Position numbers and translations under genes: made by a program. Shown here in pieces: positions 8,601 through 16,035 of a DNA stretch of 64,000 nucleotides. The first letter of the stretch is position 1; each line of letters opens with the position of its first letter. The DNA comes from Paenibacillus marchantiophytorum (GTDB taxonomy: Bacteria; Bacillota; Bacilli; Paenibacillales; NBRC-103111): the NCBI RefSeq assembly GCF_014640555.1, contig NZ_BMHE01000006.1, forward strand, positions 183,690 to 247,689, read 5' to 3'. Below the pieces are notes generated by a model that saw only the letters and a program-made list of their open reading frames with translations, ran no database searches and was not told where the DNA came from.

Positions 8601-10646
8601 TTGGACTCCGATGGAGGGGTCGGCAGCAGGCTGAACGACACCGTTAAGGGTCAAGCTTCCTGAAATAAATACAGAGCCAGGAGAAATAGCGTCGTAAAAA
8701 ATGAGATTGTTTGCATTTTCTGAATCAGCATTGGTTACAACGACGGTATACGTTATTGTGTCTCCAACGATGGCATCAGGCACATTTGCCGTCTTGGCAA
8801 CATGGATTTCAGGCGTCGAAACGGGAATATAAACAGGATTCGACGTTGCAGAGCCTTGGATGATGCGTTCGTCCGGCAGCTGAGCAGTAAAAGTGGTTGT
8901 GCTTTGATTGGTGAGAATAAATCCTCTGGGAATTCCAACGACAATGACTTGGAACGTCACGGTTACCGAATTATCAGGTGAAATATTGCCAACTGAAATA
9001 CCCGTTTCCGGGCTAGCCGCGGGCTCAGAAAGTCCATTCACTGTCACACTTCCTGTTACAAAGTTAGAACCAGCAGGTATCGAATCTGTAACGGTCGTAA
9101 AGGCATCGATATTGCCTGTATTCAAAACTGTCAATGTGTACGTAACCGTATCTCCAATTAAGGCGTTGGCACTGTTTGCACTTTTGGTGATGGTTACACT
9201 AGGTTGGTAAATAGGGATAACGACAGCGTTAGACGGCACCATATTCGTGATGACTGGACCCCCAGGGACGGTAGGAGCCGTATAGCCAATCTTGGCCTGA
9301 TCGAATAGGCGAGGAGGGACGGGAAGAGAGGTGACCTCTACCTGAAAGGTGACTGTAACCATTGTATTCGCTGCAATAACATTCAAGAATACGCCCGTGG
9401 TTGGGTCACTATCTGGTTGTGCAATGCCATCGACCGTCACGCTGTTCATAATAAACGTACTGCCATCCGGTATGTTGTCAAAAAACATGACGCTTGTTGC
9501 GTCAGAAAGAGAAGTATTTTCCACATCGACGGTGTAGGTAATTGTGTCCCCTACTATCGCTTCTGCATGGTCGGAATTTTTGATCACGGTGATAGCTGGC
9601 ATATTAATGGCAACTTGAATCGCATTTGAATTGACCAGATAACCGTCGCCGGACGTTGTTAAAGTCAAAACGGCGGATGTTTGCGTATTTACTAATGTAC
9701 TGCTAATGTCTACATTGGTAATATCCCAGCCTTGGCGTCCGCCTACAATATTGGTCCCTGGTGTTCCATTAATCTGATTTCGATTCCCGAAGGTGCCTAA
9801 GGTATTTAACGTTCCGTCGTCACCATTAATTTGAGAGGCAAAGAAATTAGTTGAGAAGTTGTTGGGACCAGAAAGTGCAGTTTGCGAAGAGGAGGTTGGG
9901 CCAAATAACGCTTGATCCCCTGATTTGTTAGCATCCCCTTCCTGAGCTCCGAACAATGCTCTCCCGGACAAAGGCCCTGTAAACGGGGTAGCAAAGCCAT
10001 TAACAACTACGGACACAGGACCTGAGGTAGACCGAATGACATCCGCGGTGACTCGGAGCGACAGATTTCTCAGAGGAAGCGATGCATTCTGATATACAAC
10101 GCCGAGAGTCCAACCTGCATTATTCGAAGTTGGGTCTGGAATGGATAAAGTACCTACGACCCCACCTGTCGTATACGTTCCAGCTCCTCCAGCAAAGACT
10201 AAATCAGTTACGTCTGCGGATCGTACATAAGCAAAAGTATTAGGAAATCCGGAGGCCGTGGACAGTAGTACCTCAAAGGAGGTGGTGGGATCAGGAAGAA
10301 CAGCATTCGAACCAGCAGGAGAGATGAAATTGACGGCATCATTAATAAAGGCAGAATTATCTTCTCCATTATCAATATAGGTCCCGCCCCATATTAGCTC
10401 GGCATAAAGAACGGTACTTCCAGTTGGGAAACTGAGAACCGCCGAAGAACTATTGTTCTGAAACACATTGGTTGTACCTGGAGGGTATGAACCGAATTGC
10501 TGTGTGATGTCGGTCGTGATATAGCCGCCAATACTATCCACAACGCCAGGTACGCCCGTTGTTCCTGAGCGGCTGAGACCCAGTGTATTTCCCGTAAAAG
10601 TTACTGCTCCGTTTTCATTAATGACATACCTTTCAATAAAGGCCAA
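5691..10646 (-). CDS. Giant DUF11-repeat surface-type protein
   Basis: 1651 residues. A unique N-terminal domain of about 350 residues (GAVTFTGNTLGLSRSG; LYAELIWGGTYID; GWTLGVVYQN) is followed by ten DUF11/conserved-repeat beta-sandwich modules. Each has the signature K-x-A-x-x-x-x-x-x-GD-x-ITYT-x-x-x-N, then DPIP-G--F--GSV--NG, AADPS-GI-IG--PG, and LTNQA. The start was placed at TTG 10646 rather than ATG 10691 because AAAGGTGG lies 6-7 bp upstream and the protein then begins MAFIERYVINENGAVTF, as related Bacillus/Paenibacillus proteins do. No signal peptide or sortase motif is visible, although such proteins are thought to be surface or spore-associated. The role is unknown. It stands alone. 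Confidence 0.85.
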   Translation of the reverse strand: MAFIERYVINENGAVTFTGNTLGLSRSGTTGVPGVVDSIGGYITTDITQQFGSYPPGTTNVFQNNSSSAVLSFPTGSTVLYAELIWGGTYIDNGEDNSAFINDAVNFISPAGSNAVLPDPTTSFEVLLSTASGFPNTFAYVRSADVTDLVFAGGAGTYTTGGVVGTLSIPDPTSNNAGWTLGVVYQNASLPLRNLSLRVTADVIRSTSGPVSVVVNGFATPFTGPLSGRALFGAQEGDANKSGDQALFGPTSSSQTALSGPNNFSTNFFASQINGDDGTLNTLGTFGNRNQINGTPGTNIVGGRQGWDITNVDISSTLVNTQTSAVLTLTTSGDGYLVNSNAIQVAINMPAITVIKNSDHAEAIVGDTITYTVDVENTSLSDATSVMFFDNIPDGSTFIMNSVTVDGIAQPDSDPTTGVFLNVIAANTMVTVTFQVEVTSLPVPPRLFDQAKIGYTAPTVPGGPVITNMVPSNAVVIPIYQPSVTITKSANSANALIGDTVTYTLTVLNTGNIDAFTTVTDSIPAGSNFVTGSVTVNGLSEPAASPETGISVGNISPDNSVTVTFQVIVVGIPRGFILTNQSTTTFTAQLPDERIIQGSATSNPVYIPVSTPEIHVAKTANVPDAIVGDTITYTVVVTNADSENANNLIFYDAISPGSVFISGSLTLNGVVQPAADPSIGVQIGTLAPGASDTITFSTIVVALPNPPQLTDQAELTFTSGPFEVSSFSEPLVIPVYQPIITTVKTVAPSFTVVGQTINYQFTVRNTGNIAALATLTDTIDPNASFVPGSVLINNISQPAADPSIGIPLGSLVPGGVIQVEFQVTVNTLPLTQQISNQGITSYTFTPPDGRIIPGTSPSNEVIIPISAPNLTVNKVANATDAVEGDIITYTLSILNNDEDPVTSVILTDPIPAGSVFIPGSVIVDGIAVSGADPSKGVSIGTIPANGQSILSFQVSVTSLSPPIPSRFFLTNQASVSFTSGTFNDISLSNIVNIRVYQPYIRSVKSASQAAATVGDLITYFITVSNTGNFNADVILTDPLPNGQTFIPNSVLINGNHWSGANPVTGIHIGTVQPGFPITVTFVTRVIDLPNPPLLTNQATANYTFNPPDGRVIPGSVTSNTVTIPVNADNIITVTKSTDAIDAVANDSITYSILIQNNEPTPITNIILTDFVPSGTLFIPGSAELNGVALPSADPAAGIAVGEIDAFDAATVVFQVKVSDSIPPLPVSLILSNQAIVNFTSGVFTAVALSNIFNTPVYLPAIVIVKSSSSSTTQIGGIVQYHFNVTNKGNIAANVTLTDPIPTGSTFAAGSVIVNGISFSEADPAAGIPLGNIQPGTTILVIFSVQVTSSISNTNLVNQATGNFTYQPPDGRVLTGTTVSNVVTVPVIDPDIIVTKQADKQQASLGEIITYTINIANSEATTNLINVTDPIPQGTRFVTNSVTIGGVSAPNMNPASGIIIAALAPGQTTTITFQVLVISTPTSGFIMNQAIAVYTPVQGGTSETTQSNPVRIPVRTPPIAIRKSIIQNEFSVEVGSILGYNITIQNTSQLPLIDTLLTDILQAESTLLPNSITVNHTYLENVDVELGLALGTIAVGSTVTLQFNVIVNKLPASQKLVNQAILSFQFLLYEGTKIPSSLASNKTIISVTESEE
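5700..9600 (-). repeat. Ten DUF11 modules with alternating A/B types
   Basis: Ten in-frame modules of about 125-135 codons. Modules 2, 4, 6 and 8 share an NTGNI (or NKGNI) segment and end in a Y-F-PPDGR-I/L-G type linker. Modules 3, 5, 7 and 9 lack these, have a shorter N-D/S/E segment, and most (3, 5, 7) end in F-SG-F. The array therefore looks like a two-module unit amplified about four times, with divergent end modules. Confidence 0.7.
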
Positions 10647-11364
10647 GGATTTGTCCCACCTTTCTTTCAAGACTATATTTACATATGGCATATGTATTAG
10701 GAATGAGGAAATATATGTGCAGAAACCTCCACTATAATTGCTCTAATAAATCTACGAGTGATATCTAAGGGTCTTTATCCTCTACAGAACGGCTAGAGCC
10801 TGCGTCTCGTAACATATTAAGTCACCTTTTTTACTTATATGCTGATAAGGAGAGGAGATAACCTAATAACTCATATTAATTTCCCTTATGCGGGTATGGC
10901 TAACAAAACAAGCAAGGAAGTATTGAGTAATGTGTTCAATCACATTACGGTAGGAATTAAACCTTCGCGCATATACTTGACTGGGTAATAAAGGCTTAGC
11001 GTTGAAATGGTTCGCCAGTTTATTCATTATTACTGCCAGTCTCTTTTATGCTCTTTCATATTATAAGATAGACTCTCTCGAGAGGTTAGCTTGATAAGCA
11101 GCATTTAATTGCAACAGGAATTCAGATAAAATATCGAATTACATAGAATGGTGGTAAGATAAGTAATTATCAGCTCTTACATGATAAAGGAGATAGAACG
11201 AAGTTGTCCGCAGCGGTCGCACATTTGCGTTAGAGTGCGATTTTCTTGGATGATCTGTTTCGGATTCGGAACAAGAGACAAGTGAGTATATGACACACCA
11301 GTTGGAAGTGGCCGACAACCAATGATGCAGACAAATTTTGGTTACATCAAAAAACAGTATATAA
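10647..11364. other. AT-rich non-coding stretch
   Basis: About 700 bp between the DUF11 gene start and an orphan gene fragment. Only very short open frames occur, for example a 31-codon one at 10893-10988, none with family resemblance. No convincing RNA gene or strong hairpin was seen. Codon-like bias is weak and stops are frequent in all frames, as expected for eroded accessory DNA. Confidence 0.5.
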
Positions 11365-11523
11365 AGTGAGATCGTTATTCATGATTATGGTACTAAAACT
11401 GTAATAATACTAGCTAAGACTGACAATACCATTATTACAGTGTATAAAGATACATCGACTAATGATTCTGCCAATAGAATAAAAGCTGGCAGGTGGAATT
11501 TTGGATCTTGGATGTTTAAATAG
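11365..11523 (+). pseudogene. Orphan C-terminal fragment of an unidentified protein
   Basis: A 52-codon open frame with no start codon, bounded upstream by a TAA at 11362 and ending with TAG at 11521. It reads IVIHDYGTKTVIILAKTD, then NTIITVYKDTSTNDSANRI, then KAGRWNFGSW. Regular beta-strand alternation and the basic, aromatic ending resemble the C-terminal toxin domains of polymorphic secreted toxins, but no family was identified. It overlaps or abuts the next gene, which fits a toxin/immunity order. It may simply be the end of a deleted gene. Confidence 0.35.
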
Positions 11524-11542
11524 GAAAAGGTGGCAACCTAAA

Positions 11543-11965
11543 ATGGCTGTTGTTTATCTTAGAGGTCGTGAAAATACAACCGAAATTGATATTCATTTTG
11601 AGTTTTTGTACCATATTCCTGGAGAGTATGAGGGAAGTAGAATTCGTGTTACTTTCTACAGAAATAAACTAGTTGAAAGAACTATTGATATGGGTTGGAC
11701 AAATATTGTTCTCTTTCGCTTCATTAATTTGATGAAAAATTTTCCATTAGAAAAACCAAATGGAAACTATCATCACTTCGAAAAACATCTTGAATTTCAC
11801 TGGATTTATGAGTACAGTACTGATTTATACTTGCTGGTTCTTGAAGATCAAGGTATATTGTTTCCATTAAAAACTAGCAAAAGTGAGCTAGTAAAGTTTG
11901 GACATGCACTTGAAAAGGCAGTAAAATTAGCTCCAAATCTAGACAGTTTTACAGATCTTGAGTAA
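11543..11965 (+). CDS. Uncharacterised 140-residue protein, possible immunity protein
   Basis: 140 residues, not recognised. The ATG at 11543 is preferred because AAAAGGTGG lies 9 bp upstream; an alternative TTG at 11501 also has an AGGTGG and would add 14 residues. The protein is soluble, with no signal peptide or membrane segment, and rich in aromatic and acidic residues (HFEFLYHIPGEYEGSR; HFEKHLEFHWIYEYSTDLYL), and it ends in an acidic DSFTDLE. Its size, acidity and position directly after an orphan C-terminal fragment fit an immunity protein left behind after its toxin gene was lost. That is inference from context. A weak terminator-like hairpin follows. Confidence 0.6.
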   Translation: MAVVYLRGRENTTEIDIHFEFLYHIPGEYEGSRIRVTFYRNKLVERTIDMGWTNIVLFRFINLMKNFPLEKPNGNYHHFEKHLEFHWIYEYSTDLYLLVLEDQGILFPLKTSKSELVKFGHALEKAVKLAPNLDSFTDLE

Positions 11966-11988
11966 TAGGTTTTTTCTAAATAAATACC

Positions 11989-12025
11989 AAACAGCCTTTT
12001 TGTGATAATTGCGAGAAGGTTGTTT
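11989..12025 (+). terminator. Terminator-like hairpin
   Basis: Arms AAACAGCCTT and AAGGTTGTTT pair over 10 bp with one G-T wobble and a 17-nt loop. There is no long T-run after it, so it is a weak candidate terminator for the 11543 gene. Confidence 0.4.
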
Positions 12026-12039
12026 AGTGTAGCTGCCAA

Positions 12040-12569
12040 AGCATTACGTCCATTATTTAATAGTCTCCACTGCCCGGCTTCTGCCGACAATCTTGTCCTC
12101 AATTTGTGTGATTGAATTGATACATAAAATCATTCGCACACGATTCTCTACGAGATTCAGTCCCGCTAACCGTATGATCTGTTGTCCGTGGTCATAGCTG
12201 TTAATATCCCCAACTTCAGCAAGGAAACCGGCAATGGTAACAACGCCTACTCCTGGGATACTCAGCATTTCAGCCGTTCCAGGAATGGTACTATCCCGTT
12301 TCGAACGAGATTTGCAATGACTTTGGCATCCTTGTAGTCGCTTTTTACTTGTGTGCTGTCCTCGAGTTCCTTGCTTTTGTTCACATGGTGAGGATTGACG
12401 AGAAGCAATATATTCCTTCATTCTGTACGCAATCCTTACCGAGCTCAGTTCCACGAAAATCTACGGCCCGTGCGACATGAAGCCGCTTGGCAATAGCTAC
12501 GCCGACAACGAGCGTTTTTTTCGGTAATTCTTGAAATACGTTGATTTTGCCAATTACGACACTTGCCAT
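12040..12569 (-). mobile_element. IS110-family transposase remnant (frameshifted, internally deleted)
   Basis: On the minus strand three pieces of an IS110-type transposase follow each other in different frames. First is an N-terminal piece with VVGVAIAKRLHVARAVDFRG and ELGK. Then, after a frameshift, comes a KDAKVIANLVRNGIVP segment, which is the DEDD-domain neighbourhood. Finally there is the C-terminal Transposase_20 piece with LSIPGVGVVTIAGFLAEVGD and QIIRLAGLNLVEN. Full-length transposases have about 400 residues (about 1.2 kb); only about 0.5 kb remains, so the middle is deleted. No inverted ends are expected for IS110. It is a dead element and marks past rearrangement between the 11543 gene and the TetR gene. 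Confidence 0.8.
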
Positions 12570-12586
12570 TTGCGGAAAAAAATAAA

Positions 12587-13162
12587 TTAACCTTTGTATA
12601 AGTCAGTCTTTAACTGGTTAAAGATATAATCTTGCATTTGATTTGAAAGAAGAATTATATTCGTATCTTTACCGTTTCGCAAAACCCAATGAAGAAACAC
12701 CATTGAGTTAGCGGCATATAATTCTGCCAAATACGCCAGTGCGATCGAACTTGAATACATCTGGTGATTTAAATAATCCAAGCACGTAGTATACAAAATT
12801 TTTTCGAATTCTTTATGTAAATCAGCTGATATGACATGAACTGTTAACAAGGTTGAAATCTCGGACTTGTGATTGATCATATTATCTGTTACTAGTTCTA
12901 TAGCATTTGCCACCTTACCATCAACCATGGAATTAAAACGCTGTTCAATCTCATATTTAAATTCCGAAGCATACTGTTTCACTTTTTTTTCTAACAAGTC
13001 GTACTTATCCAAGTAATGACTATAAAAAGTAGAACGTCCTATAAGAGATTGATCACAAATTTTTTTGATAGTTATATCTTTAAAATCAATTTGCTTGAGT
13101 AATTCAATGAGTCCTCGTTCGATAGCTAATTTTGTTTTATAAACTCGGATATCTTCATTCAT
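12587..13162 (-). CDS. TetR/AcrR-family transcriptional regulator
   Basis: 191 residues. The N-terminal helix-turn-helix is TetR-like: ERGLIELLKQIDFKDITIKK, then ICDQSLIGRSTFYSHYLDKY with the typical F-YSHY-K recognition-helix ending. The C-terminal all-helical part resembles TetR_C_7-type domains of regulators of detoxification or acyl-metabolism genes. It is transcribed divergently from the alpha/beta hydrolase gene at 13309, with 146 bp between the two starts, so that gene is the likely target. The intergenic region holds TATGTAAGATATCTTACATA, an excellent palindromic operator candidate. The ligand is unknown. Confidence 0.88.
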   Translation of the reverse strand: MNEDIRVYKTKLAIERGLIELLKQIDFKDITIKKICDQSLIGRSTFYSHYLDKYDLLEKKVKQYASEFKYEIEQRFNSMVDGKVANAIELVTDNMINHKSEISTLLTVHVISADLHKEFEKILYTTCLDYLNHQMYSSSIALAYLAELYAANSMVFLHWVLRNGKDTNIILLSNQMQDYIFNQLKTDLYKG

Positions 13163-13208
13163 GTAACCACTTGCTCCTTATGTGTAAGTTTTCGAACACT
13201 TCATGCTC

Positions 13209-13230
13209 AGTATGTAAGATATCTTACATA
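13209..13230. promoter_or_regulatory. Palindromic operator between TetR and hydrolase genes
   Basis: The perfect 20-bp palindrome TATGTAAGATATCTTACATA lies in the divergent intergenic region, about 50 bp from the regulator start and about 80 bp from the hydrolase start. Size and symmetry fit a TetR-family dimer operator that could control both genes. Confidence 0.75.
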
Positions 13231-13308
13231 TCAGACTATTTTATTTATATTTTAAGCGGTAAATATGATTTATAGTAATCACATACCTAAATCGAAGGAG
13301 GAATAAAT

Positions 13309-14421
13309 ATGTTTAAACAATATGTGAATAATGAACAGTTCAATCTTCAAATTAATCGTTTTATTAATGATTATTATCAAGAAGATAATCGAGCAGACGC
13401 TGATTTGGAAATCATGATACCGAAATTAAACGATACTAATAGCTGGTATAAAACTTGGCTTGATTTTGCAAAGAAACGCGAAGATAGCAAGGACTATGAC
13501 TTAGCCTCAGTCTACTATCAAGCCGCAGAATTTTATCTTGCATCCACAGACCCCAATAAAGAAAAAATGTATCAAAAATATAGAGAAACATTCTATAAAG
13601 GCTTTACTGATTTTGATTATGAATCTTACAAGATTCCCTATGAAGACTCCAATCTTCCTGCTGTAAAATTATTGACACCTGGAGCTACGAAAACATTACT
13701 TGTCTTTGGTGGTTATGATTCATACATGGAAGAGATGCTTAAAATGATGAAATTCATAAAAGGTATTGATTACAATATGATTGTATTTGATGGTCCAGGC
13801 CAAGGAACTGCATTAAAAAACGGTCTTACATTCATTCACAACTGGGAAAAACCAGTATCAACTATAATTGATTATTTCAAATTAGAACGTGTAAGCCTTA
13901 TAGGTGCTTCTTGGGGAGGATATTTAGCAATGCGAGCCGCAGCTTTCGAAAAGAGAATAGATAAAGTGGTTGCCTTTAACATATTCTATAGTGGCTTAGA
14001 TGCTTTGAAAATGGGCATGCCCGAAGAAACGTATCTTAGTATCATGCAACTAGTCGATAATAATGAAGTTGAGAAAGTTAATTCATTACTTGGAAAGATG
14101 ATGTCTGACAATATTGATTTAAATTGGAAGATTGAAAAGGGTATGGAGAACACTGGTGATTCAACACCTTTTGATCTAATTAAAAGCTTTGAAAAGCACA
14201 CAATGAATGGTATTGGACCCTTCATTAACCAAGATGTTCTTTTATTAGCTGGACAAGATGATCAATATGTACCTATTAGTCGACTAGCACAAATTCAACA
14301 AGAATTAACGAATGCTGCTTCTATTATAACCAAAGTATTTACGAAAGAAACGGGTGGTGAACAGCACTGTCAAGCAGGTCATCGGGAATTAGCATTTAAT
14401 GAAATGAAGAAATTCTTATAA
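13309..14421 (+). CDS. Alpha/beta-fold hydrolase
   Basis: 370 residues, probably cytoplasmic (no signal peptide). The first 100 or so residues are helical; the hydrolase core follows: KTLLVFGGYDSYMEEMLK (oxyanion side), YNMIVFDGPGQGTALKNG, the nucleophile elbow IGASWGGYLAMRAA with Ser about residue 203, DVLLLAGQDDQYVPI with the acid Asp, and GGEQHCQAGH with the catalytic His. This pattern fits DUF1100/FrsA-like esterases. AAGGAGGA precedes the ATG. The divergent TetR regulator and the shared palindrome suggest induction by the substrate or a related toxic ester. The natural substrate is unknown. Base composition is clearly AT-rich, like the neighbouring accessory genes. Confidence 0.85.
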   Translation: MFKQYVNNEQFNLQINRFINDYYQEDNRADADLEIMIPKLNDTNSWYKTWLDFAKKREDSKDYDLASVYYQAAEFYLASTDPNKEKMYQKYRETFYKGFTDFDYESYKIPYEDSNLPAVKLLTPGATKTLLVFGGYDSYMEEMLKMMKFIKGIDYNMIVFDGPGQGTALKNGLTFIHNWEKPVSTIIDYFKLERVSLIGASWGGYLAMRAAAFEKRIDKVVAFNIFYSGLDALKMGMPEETYLSIMQLVDNNEVEKVNSLLGKMMSDNIDLNWKIEKGMENTGDSTPFDLIKSFEKHTMNGIGPFINQDVLLLAGQDDQYVPISRLAQIQQELTNAASIITKVFTKETGGEQHCQAGHRELAFNEMKKFL

Positions 14422-14435
14422 TATTTCAAGCTAAA

Positions 14436-14471
14436 ATAGGCTTACTCCTGCTAATCTAGGAGTAAGCCTAT
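14436..14471 (+). terminator. Strong hairpin after hydrolase gene
   Basis: A perfect 14-bp inverted repeat (ATAGGCTTACTCCT and its complement) with an 8-nt loop sits 14 bp after the stop codon. It lacks a clear T-run, so it may act as a terminator or as an RNA-stabilising 3' hairpin. Confidence 0.65.
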
Positions 14472-14602
14472 AAGTATGAAAGCTTTAAACATACATATCT
14501 TGCAATCACTTTGACTGCTGCTGGATCTGGCTGATGGACATTTTTATTGAAAAACGTAAAAATTAAGCTATGATTAGAAGAACTCATATAAAAGAGGTAG
14601 GT

Positions 14603-15553
14603 ATGAATAAGACTAAATTTCTGGGGCCCAAAGTATACTTATTGATTTTTCCCGCGATTGCGCTAGTGATTGTTTCACAATGCATAACCTTTCCGGCAAA
14701 ATTCAACTGGCTATTAGTCATATTCCTGATATCCATAGCCATAATCGAACGGATCTATATGCACCTTTTCAACAAGCTTTGGCTGCCTTATTTTATTATC
14801 GTGATCGGCCTCATTATTTTTGCCAAACATTCGATTCTATATAGCTTCTTCTACCTTGTGCCGGATGCGGTAATCATTTGGTTGAAAAGAAAGGTTAGCA
14901 TTTGGTATGATTTGCTGCCGTCCCTGTCAATAAGCTTGATTACGATTGTCGTGGGCAATTCTTTTTACAATTGGACATCCCACTCCTACATCAGCCGCCT
15001 TGAGACTTTATTGCTGCTTTTTGTGATAAATTGGGTGCTCGCTTACTTTTTCTCATTTTTTGAATCCGGCAAGCTGACCACATCGCCAGTAGTTTCAACC
15101 TTCATACCGTCTTGGTTCGAAATCGGTGTCATTTTTCCTTATTTGGCCGTATTTAATTATTTTAGTTACCCGGTCGTCATGTCTGCTTTTCTGGCTTATT
15201 TAATCGTTGTTAAAGTCTGTCATTCGCGAAGGATGCAAGTTAACGAGACACATGTTAGGCAGCTAATATCTCTCATCGGCACCAAACTTCAGTTACAGAT
15301 CTTATTGATGGATTTGGGTTCCATAAAGGGTGTATATTATCCAAACAAACGCTTAATTGTCATTGATCATAAATTAGATTATCCGGAGCAACTAGATACG
15401 CTGGTGCACGAATGGATTCATTGTGAGTTAAGAAAATACAAAAAGTCTCCACTTTTTCTTGAAGAAATTTGGGTCACGATATTAGAAGCAGTAATAAGTT
15501 GGTACTATGTATTCAATCTAAAAAGAATCTTTACGGCAGGAGGATACAAATGA
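14603..15553 (+). CDS. Polytopic membrane protein with cytosolic HExxH metalloprotease-like domain
   Basis: 316 residues from ATG 14603 (an AGAGGTAGG site is 4-6 bp upstream; ATG 14570 would add 11 residues without a site). About six or seven hydrophobic segments fill residues 5-220. The soluble tail then has GVYYPNKRLIVIDHKL, followed by LDTLVHEWIHCEL. HEWIH at residues 269-273 fits the zinc-binding HExxH motif, and acidic residues in LFLEEIWVTILEA, 15-22 residues later, could supply the third ligand. The layout of strand, helix, HExxH recalls ImmA/IrrE (M78) peptidases, here tied to the membrane. It overlaps the XRE gene by 4 bp (ATGA). A membrane protease paired with its repressor is the inferred role; no closer family was recognised. 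Confidence 0.6.
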   Translation: MNKTKFLGPKVYLLIFPAIALVIVSQCITFPAKFNWLLVIFLISIAIIERIYMHLFNKLWLPYFIIVIGLIIFAKHSILYSFFYLVPDAVIIWLKRKVSIWYDLLPSLSISLITIVVGNSFYNWTSHSYISRLETLLLLFVINWVLAYFFSFFESGKLTTSPVVSTFIPSWFEIGVIFPYLAVFNYFSYPVVMSAFLAYLIVVKVCHSRRMQVNETHVRQLISLIGTKLQLQILLMDLGSIKGVYYPNKRLIVIDHKLDYPEQLDTLVHEWIHCELRKYKKSPLFLEEIWVTILEAVISWYYVFNLKRIFTAGGYK

Positions 15554-15897
15554 GTGAGCGACTAGGTACAGAATTAAGACGTCTACGTAAAAAGAAAGGA
15601 TTAACCTTAGAAGAAGCAGCTTCTGCGGCAGGAATAACACTACAATATATGAGTCTACTTGAAAAAGGGCTAAGAAAGTCGGCCTCATTCGAAATCATGA
15701 CTAACATTTCAAAGTTCTACGGAATTCCGTTGGACTACTTCGCTCAATTTATTGATGATGAGCAGAATGAGGTTCGTAACTTGAGCGAAACCGAACTTGA
15801 AATATGGAGTGCTATTAACAATAAAGTAACGGATGAAATCTATTACAAGAAGGGAGACTTGCTAGCCGATTGGCTTCGCTCATTTTTTCGAAAATAA
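15550..15897 (+). CDS. Small XRE-family regulator coupled to membrane HExxH protein
   Basis: 115 residues. The start at 15550 overlaps the TGA of the upstream gene (ATGA), with GCAGGAGGA in place as ribosome site, so translation is probably coupled. Residues 5-65 are an HTH_3 domain (ELRRLRKKKGLTLEEAASAA, then GITLQYMSLLEKGLRK). The remainder is a short acidic helical tail (LSETELEIWSAINNKV). It is likely a repressor or activator whose activity is changed by the membrane partner, by analogy with ImmR/ImmA or BlaI/BlaR1. The target promoter is not evident here. Confidence 0.8.
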   Translation: MSERLGTELRRLRKKKGLTLEEAASAAGITLQYMSLLEKGLRKSASFEIMTNISKFYGIPLDYFAQFIDDEQNEVRNLSETELEIWSAINNKVTDEIYYKKGDLLADWLRSFFRK

Positions 15898-16035
15898 GGA
15901 AGAAACGCTTTCTTTACTCAGATGTGTCACGATATTCAACTTTAGAGGAAAAAAAGAAAATAAATTCATCAATAGTTGAAAATTACTTGGGAGAACTTTA
16001 TAATTTAGGATAACCCGTTCTTCTGAGGAGGCAGC

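Noticed and set aside
10893..10988. 31-codon open frame MANKTSKEVLSN in the long intergenic stretch
   Set aside because: Too short, no conserved features, and no gene-like neighbours.
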